From Tetrastigma voinierianum (lineage: Eukaryota > Streptophyta > Magnoliopsida > Vitales > Vitaceae), in assembly GCA_016808115.1 (NCBI GenBank), contig JAEQBH010002956.1:186001-250000 (forward strand): DNA of 64,000 bases. Reading direction: 5' to 3'. Numbering within the stretch: position 1 is the first letter of the stretch; every line of letters begins with the position of its first letter. A program made the translations under genes and the position numbers. Shown piece after piece: positions 57,554-64,000 of the stretch. The notes beneath the pieces are model-generated. The model saw only the letters and a program-made list of their open reading frames with translations, made no database searches and was not told where the DNA came from.

Positions 57554-57990
57554 GGATGTTACAAGCGTAATATTTAAATAGGACAGCATTTATTGGTGTA
57601 ACCCCTCCTGCTATACTTTCCTTATCATGTTAATCTCATACCATGAGCTTCATGCGCGTGTACTCCTGTGGTTCGTTACGCCTTCTTCGCTAGCTTCTTT
57701 CTCTCATGCTCAAGTGGTTTATCTTATTGTGTGTTCGAATCACCCACGCTTCAATTGCCTGAGGTTCTTAGGATAAGTTCTTCATCGGGTCACATTGAGG
57801 CTCGGGTTTACTTTATCTCATGCTGAGGTGTTTTTCTGTTCGGTCAACGACACACGATCTAAGGCGAGGTGGTTGAGAACCTTAGCATGCCGTCCTTCTT
57901 GCATGCCGGGCTTGTGTCACTCATGGTACCACGATGGTCGGGTTGGGATCTCACCTACAGAAGGTCACCGTTACGTGTGTTGTAACATCC
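57554..57990. repeat. 437-bp segment bounded by an 11-bp inverted repeat GGATGTTACAA
   Basis: GGATGTTACAA at 57554-57564 and its exact complement TTGTAACATCC at 57980-57990. TGTAACATCC is also a common start of Ty3/gypsy LTRs, so instead of one TIR element these could be two LTR starts in opposite orientation. An ATATTTAAATAGG lies just inside the left end. No flanking target duplication was found. Confidence 0.4.
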
Positions 57991-58114
57991 CATTCAACAA
58001 TGAGTGGTATTTTATGGAGAGATTGATAAAATAGGGTACATATTTTAATAACAGGTTTCAAAAAAGCTATTTGTAGCTTTCCTTATCTAGGAAGTTGTTT
58101 GTTCTAATAAGTTA

Positions 58115-58580
58115 TAACAAGGATCAAAATATCGGTAAATCACGGATATCGATAATGTGGTGGATTTCTGAAATATCGGTAAAAATAGGTGGATATTTTT
58201 ACAAAATATCGATTCGATTAAAATTTTCATATTTTGAATTATATAAATGATAAGAAAAATAATTCATATATTAATTAAGGTAAAATTAAAAATTAAATGG
58301 ATTAGTAATTATTAAATTAAATATGTTATATTTAGCCCTACTATTCGAATATTATTATGTTAAAAGAGAAATTATTTATTTGTTTTGTTATTATTATAAA
58401 TATTATGTAGATAATGAGGAGATTCAAAATATTATATATTATAATTTTAGGAATTTTAAAATAATCATTATTTTACTTCTTTTCATTTTCAAATTAATAT
58501 TTGATTTAAAAATATTATAGAGATTGTGCTACATAAAACCAAAAATAAAATACATCCTTATAATGTCAAAATGTGGTAGG
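58115..58580 (+). repeat. Second copy of the ATATCGG-rich repeat family
   Basis: AAAATATCGGTAAATCACGG, GATATCGATAATG, CTGAAATATCGGTAAA and TTTTTACAAAATATCGATTC align in the same order and orientation with 50265-50360 of the insertion in the Tat gag. The remainder is very AT-rich and the right boundary is not clear. Confidence 0.5.
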
Positions 58581-61261
58581 GATTATGACCAGCTAAATAA
58601 TAGCGAATATCTAGAAAGACACTATATATCAGTGCAATGAATGGCTTGTGAAGCTGGGAGCATCCAGGCATTTTGGGTGGGTTAAACCCCTCAGAAGCAC
58701 TTTGAATTTTGGAGTTAAAGAACAAAGGAAGCAGGGAAAAAAATGAAAATAAGGAAACTCATGGAAAAATACCAAAAAAATCGAAAATCGAGAATTTAGG
58801 CGGAGATATTTTATTGATCCCACCCAGAAAACCGAGGAAATTCTTGGAGTATATTTGTTAAGAGCTAAGCATTTTGCTCCACCAGTTATAAAGATACATT
58901 GATTGAAATTTTTACTAACAATAGCTTGTCACAAGGAGATGATTAAGGGTGAATCAACTTTAACTATATGAACATGATAGAGTGATATAAAAATAATGCA
59001 CGTGTCATCTAGAATAGAGACCAAAAATTTCTCACAAAAAAAAAGACAAAAAGGAATTACCTTGAATTAGGACTTTTCTAGTGATTGCACATTTTTATTT
59101 TAAAATTCAAGTGATTGATTTAGTTTTATACCACATAATTGCATATGAAATATTAAAAATATTATTTTCATTTCCATCATTTATAAAATAAAGCCCAAAA
59201 AATCATTATGTTCAAATATTTTCCCGCTTTGCATTGGTTTAATTAATAATAGTATCTTTGAAATTTTAATAACCATAATGCAAATCTAAGATATCACCGT
59301 ATCTTTAATATTCCTTAAATTCAAAATTTAAATAAAATTTATATGATAAAATGATTTTTAATAAAAATCAGCAGTGAAGATCATAAATAAAATTACATTT
59401 AGTTTAACTGGTAATGAGAGTCTCCATCAAAAAAAAAAGTAATGGTCATTAACTATTCAAAATAAAAAATATATTATTTTCTTGAATTTTTCAAGACATT
59501 TGAACTATTTTTAAGTAAATATGGAGAAGGATAAAATAGAGAATTTTTGATATATATATTTTTTGAAAGCTAATCTTTTAATATTATTTACATTTGTAAA
59601 GTAAACTATGTTTTAATTTTTGATATTTTAATATGTTTACTTACATTTAAAATCATTATTCTCTTAACTTTTCTACTAGCATATTTTCTTTAAAGCTCAA
59701 ACTAGTTTTTGTCTAATTTTGAAATGGATCTCTTTACATCTCTTTCATCCTTTTCACTAATAAAGTGAACAATTCACACAGATATAGGTTGTTATTTGTT
59801 TTTGTGATTTGAATTCCTTACCTGGTGGGTGTGTGATTGTGAGTTGTCTTAGGTGGGTATAGATTATCAAATCATCTTGGGACGGTGGTGGTTGTCATTT
59901 AGTACAAATGTTTGGTTTTGTGCCAATGGTGCACTCTGTTACCCAACGTGTTAGGCGATTTAGACAGTAAATGTATGGTCGAAGGCAATGATCAAATCAA
60001 TGATCGACAATATATATCATTTGCAATGTTATGCAGAACTATTGCTTAATGATGATAAGAATCGAGGAAGAAAACAAGAATAACACAATACAGATTTTCA
60101 CGTGGTTTGGCATTATGTTTACATCCAGGAGCGATGGCTCAAATTTTACTATCCTGAAATAGGGTTAAATAGGAAGAGGGTGTTTTATAATAACTTTTGA
60201 ATATAATCAAATTACAAAAATACTATACCACTGAACATCTCACTTTATTAGGGCTTTATACCGCATCCCCAACCTCTCCTAAAGTGAAAATAAGCCACAT
60301 GTCATATTCATGCAGGAAACTAAAGTCATGGGTGTGATCCAATCTGCGATAATCAATAATGAAACCTTAACTATAAAATGTATAGGATCTGGTCGATTCT
60401 TATCAGACTTAGCTTATCTGAAATACGGTCAAGTCAATTTCATTGCCACCAATATAACTTGATCTTATTTCTCAGCTTTTATCTGTTTTTAATGGTTTTA
60501 GTTCTATATTTACTACATGTATTACTAATTTGATCCAATAAATTACTCTATAAAGTCACAACTGAGGTGCGGAGTTTCTCTGGATCCAAATATAGATTTC
60601 TAAGGCTCTCTCTCATATTTGAAGCAGACTCTTAGATTACCTTAATGAAATTGCTTGCATAAGGCTGCTTCTAGTTCCTGTTTTTTATTCCTCAATGTGT
60701 GACCGAACCTCACCTGGTTCATCACACACACTTTGTTCTCTCCAGTGATAATTATGAAATACCAACCAATTTTTTGAAACAACTATGACAGTTATTTATT
60801 TATTTATTTTTGACTGTCTATTAAATAGTTATTAAACTACTGCGATGCTCATAGAACAAACTTATTAGGACCTGTATAATTTTCTACCCATTCGAGTTAC
60901 TATTTTATTTTTTTGAGGGTAAGAAAAAGCTGCAGCAAACAGAGATAGGCAACGTGAAAATACCTAGAAAAGAAAATGTGAAAGAAAACATAATTTGAAG
61001 AAAATTAAAAAAATAGAGTTTTAAATTATCTGTACTAATGCTTTGAAGTATAAGCTGATATTTATTTATTCTAATATATAGATAAAAATTTTAAAAATAG
61101 GCAAAATTTTAAAATATTGATTATGTTGTTGTTTTCTTTACCTTTAATAAAAATTTAATGTCTAATTGCTCCCTTTGTGTTCCCATGAAATAATTTTATT
61201 CTTTGAATCAAAAGAAGAGAAGAAAAATGGCAAATATAATTGCCACTATAAATCTGAATCA
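58581..61261. other. AT-rich intergenic sequence, no gene seen
   Basis: No coding frame supported. 60090-60140 (ACACAATACAGATTTTCACG then TGGTTTGGCATTATG) resembles the ACGTGGTTCGGC..CTACATCCACGG phrase often met in plant Copia-type repeats, suggesting an old fragment. A TTATTTATTTATTTATTTTT run lies at 60792. The minus ORF at 58629-58823 has no family resemblance. Confidence 0.4.
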
Positions 61262-61371
61262 AGAAAAGAAGTATAGACCCTGCATTACGTGCGAAGATAA
61301 CAGCAGATCCCTTGGAGAAAAAAAGGCTAGAACTTCAACGTACGATCATAAGGAAAAATAAGCTCATAGTC

Positions 61372-61755
61372 ATGGCGCTCACCTTGAGTATACTATTACC
61401 AAAGCAAGGTAGCCTGGACGGGTTGAATGCCGATAACTCTTTTGTCGTCAGTCATCCTCCACCGGCGTCCGTAGCGGCCCGCCTATGTTTGATGACTGCC
61501 CGTGTGTTATTCAATCCGCCGTCTCGCTATCATGCGATCTGGTCTTCCCTTTCGGCGCCGGCACCCTCGCACACAAGCATCGCTCTCTTAGCGTTCATGA
61601 ATGGAACACCGATGCGCCGATGCCGTCCGGAATACGTGGCGTATATGCGTGAGATGCGCGCGCGGAAATTCGTCGATTTACGAGAATCCGCTCCGATGAT
61701 CCACGCACTACCAAGCTGCGGCGGTGGTTCTGATGATTTCCGTTTTGAAGTATGA
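61372..61755 (+). pseudogene. PPR-like protein fragment (127 codons)
   Basis: The first ATG of the open frame is at 61372; the frame itself is open from 61312 without an ATG. The product reads GLNADNSFVVSHPPP, AARLCLMTARVLFNPPSRYH, AIWSSLSAPAPSHTSIALLA, FMNG, and near the end FVDLRESAPMIHALPSCGGG then SDDFRFEV. This follows the order of an N-terminal pentatricopeptide region of a plant organelle RNA-processing PPR protein: GLxxDxFVVSHLL, ARLVFDxxPSRxxFxWNSLI, SPxPxxSIxLFxxM, REGxxIHALxxKxGFGSDxFV. Small indels would explain the missing residues. Real PPR proteins are usually 400-900 residues, so this is a fragment or broken gene. No introns are expected in such genes. The identification is by pattern memory, not a search. 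Confidence 0.42.
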
Positions 61756-62189
61756 GCGTTGGCGGTGAGCTTAGGACTTCGTTCGCGTGCGTATTCACCG
61801 TATAGCGCTTCTCAGGGCGCGCTATTCAACCTCTTCCGTTAATGCTCTTGTACTCTGAATCTCTGATCTTTATTTTCACCCGTCTTTGTTGTGGATTTTT
61901 CAAGATCCGTGCTTTCGGTGTCTTCTACCGGTGTGCCGATCAGGTTTGAATATGGTCGGACTATCTTATTCCCGAGAATCTCGCCGATAAGCCGAAACGC
62001 ATATTCGGAGTTTGTCTTCATTCGAGACAATGTAAGTTCACGAGAATTTCGTGATCAATGTATCTTTCCGAAACCTGCCTGTTTCGGAGTTTGATGTCTG
62101 TTGAGACTATCGGTTTCCGAAAGTTCCGCGCCAGGACCTGCGAGAAATATATCGTTCGGAGGAGAGGAAAATCGGACATCGAAGCGAGT
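61756..62189. other. Rest of GC-rich island, no clear frame
   Basis: CpG-containing, GC-rich sequence with short open frames on both strands; none recognised. GGTTTGAATATGGTCGGACT (61943-61962) and TCGCCGATAAGCCGAAACGC (61981-62000) have coding-like composition on + without a family. Confidence 0.3.
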
Positions 62190-62318
62190 CTATGGCGTTG
62201 AAGGTGCATAGAGCATGCGGAACACCGCAGTCTTGCCGCCCGCCGCCTCCGCCTCCTCCGCCTTCGAGTTGAGCCTCTTGAGCTGTGCAAGGCTTAAGTA
62301 AAGATCTTCTTCGAAGAC
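62190..62318 (-). CDS. Coding-like exon fragment rich in Lys, Glu and Ala
   Basis: The minus strand reads VFEEDLYLSLAQLKRLNSKA then EEAEAAGGKTAVFRMLYAPS TP before a stop, 42 codons between stops. The leucine spacing in LYLSLAQLKRL and the acidic/alanine-rich stretch suggest a helical or coiled-coil segment. Other frames over the same bases give Arg- or Gly-only runs from the GCC/GGC repeat and look artificial. Family unknown. It runs against the PPR-like frame, so the island contains pieces of at least two genes or one chance ORF. Confidence 0.25.
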   Translation of the reverse strand, partial: VFEEDLYLSLAQLKRLNSKAEEAEAAGGKTAVFRMLYAPSTP

Positions 62319-62340
62319 TCAGACAGTGCAAAGGATTTAG

Positions 62341-62912
62341 CGTCTACCTCGAGAAGAACTTCTGCTACTACAGAATGATTTAAGTAGCCATTATAGTGAG
62401 ATTATAAGATTTCTAGCCACATCGTGCATATAAAATGCAGTGGCCCGATGGCAAAAAAAACAAAGGAAAAAAAATTTCATTCCATCCCCACAGTTTAAAA
62501 CCAAATCCTAAATTATATTTGAATAAAATTATGTGATCTTTATTGAAAACTTAATTTAAAAGAAAGAATCAAGATAACATAGGTAAAAATCTATTAAAAA
62601 GAAGTTTATTAAATTCTTAGAATGAACACGAAATCTCAATTATTATTTTCTTCATAAATCTTTCACCAAATTTACTTCTAAAAAGGGAACATCCTTTGAG
62701 TCGAGCACATGAAAGTTAATAATGTAACTATTCACCTTTTAAAAAGGCAATAATTATAGTGAATTTCTATAGTTCTTTTCGACCCCAGCCATTCTCTTAT
62801 CTTTGGAAATCTGGTACAAAAAAAAAAAAAAAAAAAAAGGGAAAGGTTTTTGTTTGCCCAGTAGATATAAAAAGCTTTATTTTGTTTTATTTTCACAATT
62901 CATTTTCAAATT
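62341..62912. other. AT-rich spacer between GC-rich island and satellite
   Basis: Contains a poly(A) run of 21 bases (62818-62838). No gene signal. Confidence 0.5.
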
Positions 62913-64000
62913 TTAGGAGAAGATATTCAACGTTACAATTAAAGGAACATATGCCATAGAAATAGCAATTTTCTCCTTTTTTTTTCCTTTTATGTTTCTT
63001 TTGCCTATTGCTTTGCCAATATCAGATTTGTAACTCACTAATTCTCGAAAAAAATATATTATTGGATAGTGTATAAATGGGTAATAATAAACTATACCCA
63101 AAAATGAAAGCTATTTTGGTTGATCAAAACTCGAAAAAAATAATTTTCTTTAAATATTTTACTTTTAAAATTTCACAGTAGTGTGTATATTTTTAGAATG
63201 TGCGACTACGTTCTGTCGGTGATATCATATGAATTGTTTAACAATATTGTCTAAAAATAGTTAAGGTAATACACCCGTAAATGTACATTTTTATAAACTT
63301 AATTGTTATTTTAAGGAAGATATTCAGCGTTACAATTAAAGGGATGTTAACGCCTGCCATATAAATAACAATTTTCTCCTTTTTTTTTTTCCTTTTATAT
63401 TTTCTTTTATATATTACTTTGTATATAAATTTATACTTCATGATCTGAAAAAATATATATTAATGGATGAGTGTCACAATGGGTAATAATACTTTATACA
63501 CCAAAAATGAAAGCTATTTTAGTTAAATAAAATACAAAAAAAATAAAAAATTAATTTTCTTTAAATATTTTACTCTAAATTTCCTTTTTTAGGTAAGGAA
63601 TATATAATTATTGCTCCTTTTGAGCATCCTTACACGACTACGTTCTAATAATGGTGATATGTATAGATTGTTTAAACAATATTGTCCCGAAAATAGTTAA
63701 GGTAATACATTATCAAACATACACATTTTTATAAACTTTCTAATTATGCCCCCAGAGAAAGATATTCAACGTTACAATTAAAGGGATGTTAGCATTGCCA
63801 CACATATAAATAACTTAATTTTCTCCTCTTTTTTCCTTTTATATTCTTTTTATTTTCTGTAACCACTTTGTAATATCGTTGTAACTCACTTAATTCTGAA
63901 AAAATATATTATTGGATGAGTGTATAATGGTATGTAAAACTATACCCAAAAATACAAACTATTTTGGTTGATCAAAATACAAAAAAAATAAAAATTAATT
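62913..64000 (+). repeat. Second array of the ~423-bp satellite (about 2.5 monomers, continues past window)
   Basis: The array begins mid-monomer at TTTTAGGAGAAGATATTC and contains the same blocks in the same order and orientation as 4606-12069: CAACGTTACAATTAAAGG, ATTTTCTCCTTTTTTT, ATATATTATTGGATGAGTG, GAAAGCTATTTTGGTTGATC, ACGACTACGTTCT, GTACATTTTTATAAACTTAA. Palindrome equivalents lie near 63279 and 63718, about 440 bases apart. Confidence 0.93.

Noticed and set aside
61312..61371. Extension of the PPR-like frame upstream of the ATG at 61372
   Set aside because: It would require a TTG start and the added residues (Lys/Arg-rich) do not resemble the family.
62018..62290. Arg-rich minus-strand ORF with a run of nine Arg
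   Set aside because: Artefact of a GCC/GGC trinucleotide stretch; another frame over the same bases is more protein-like.
1..64000. Organellar (plastid or mitochondrial) insertions and ribosomal RNA genes
   Set aside because: No stretch resembling rRNA, plastid or mitochondrial genes was recognised on either strand.

Overview
This looks like a repeat-dominated stretch of a flowering-plant nuclear genome, probably pericentromeric or otherwise heterochromatic. The evidence is a ~423-bp tandem satellite at both ends, several nested Ty3/gypsy LTR retrotransposons of plant lineages (Tekay/Del-like chromovirus, Tat, Athila/Tat-type and a shorter-LTR chromovirus), tRNA-derived SINE candidates and a MULE-like insertion. 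No intact protein-coding gene was found. Nearly every recognisable reading frame is broken by stops and indels, so the elements are old, the assembly is error-rich, or both. The species cannot be named from the sequence.

Layout. 1-4617: the gag-side end, primer-binding site and ~3.7-kb 5' LTR of a minus-strand Tekay-like element, running off the left edge and abutting the satellite. 4606-12069: about 18 satellite monomers. 12070-12700: two related tRNA-SINE-like units. 13275-17043: remnant of an Athila/Tat-type element (short gag-like piece, 3' region, polypurine tract, ~1.65-kb LTR). 17045-18334 and 28998-30146: a plus-strand chromovirus pol fragment (RT/RNase H, integrase, LTR-like end) split by a complete minus-strand Tekay-like element at 18335-28992. 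That element has ~3-kb LTRs and a perfect 5-bp target duplication ATGAA, and the host integrase coding sense resumes across it.

30147-48100: AT-rich sequence with no complete gene. It holds two SINE candidates, an internal duplication (35.9-38.5 kb), AT and CA microsatellites, and three groups of minus-strand exon-like segments. One small exon recurs at 32.74, 39.44 and 46.10 kb, about 6.7 kb apart, suggesting decayed tandem copies of an unrecognised gene. 48148-53880: a plus-strand Tat-lineage element (LTR, gag, protease, RT, RNase H, archaeal-type RNase H, start of integrase) whose gag is interrupted by a 688-bp insertion with a 9-bp target duplication. 53880-58580: poorly resolved repeats, including a second copy of the ATATCGG-rich family. 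58590-61260: AT-rich, nothing firm. 61262-62440: a GC-rich island with a PPR-like gene fragment on + and a second coding-like ORF on -, possibly captured gene pieces. 62913-64000: the same satellite in the same orientation as the left array.

The genes do not form a pathway. The biology is transposon nesting inside or between satellite arrays. The most unusual signals are the regularly spaced exon family, the GC-rich island, the splice-donor-like motif shared by three LTRs, and the palindromic core of the satellite.
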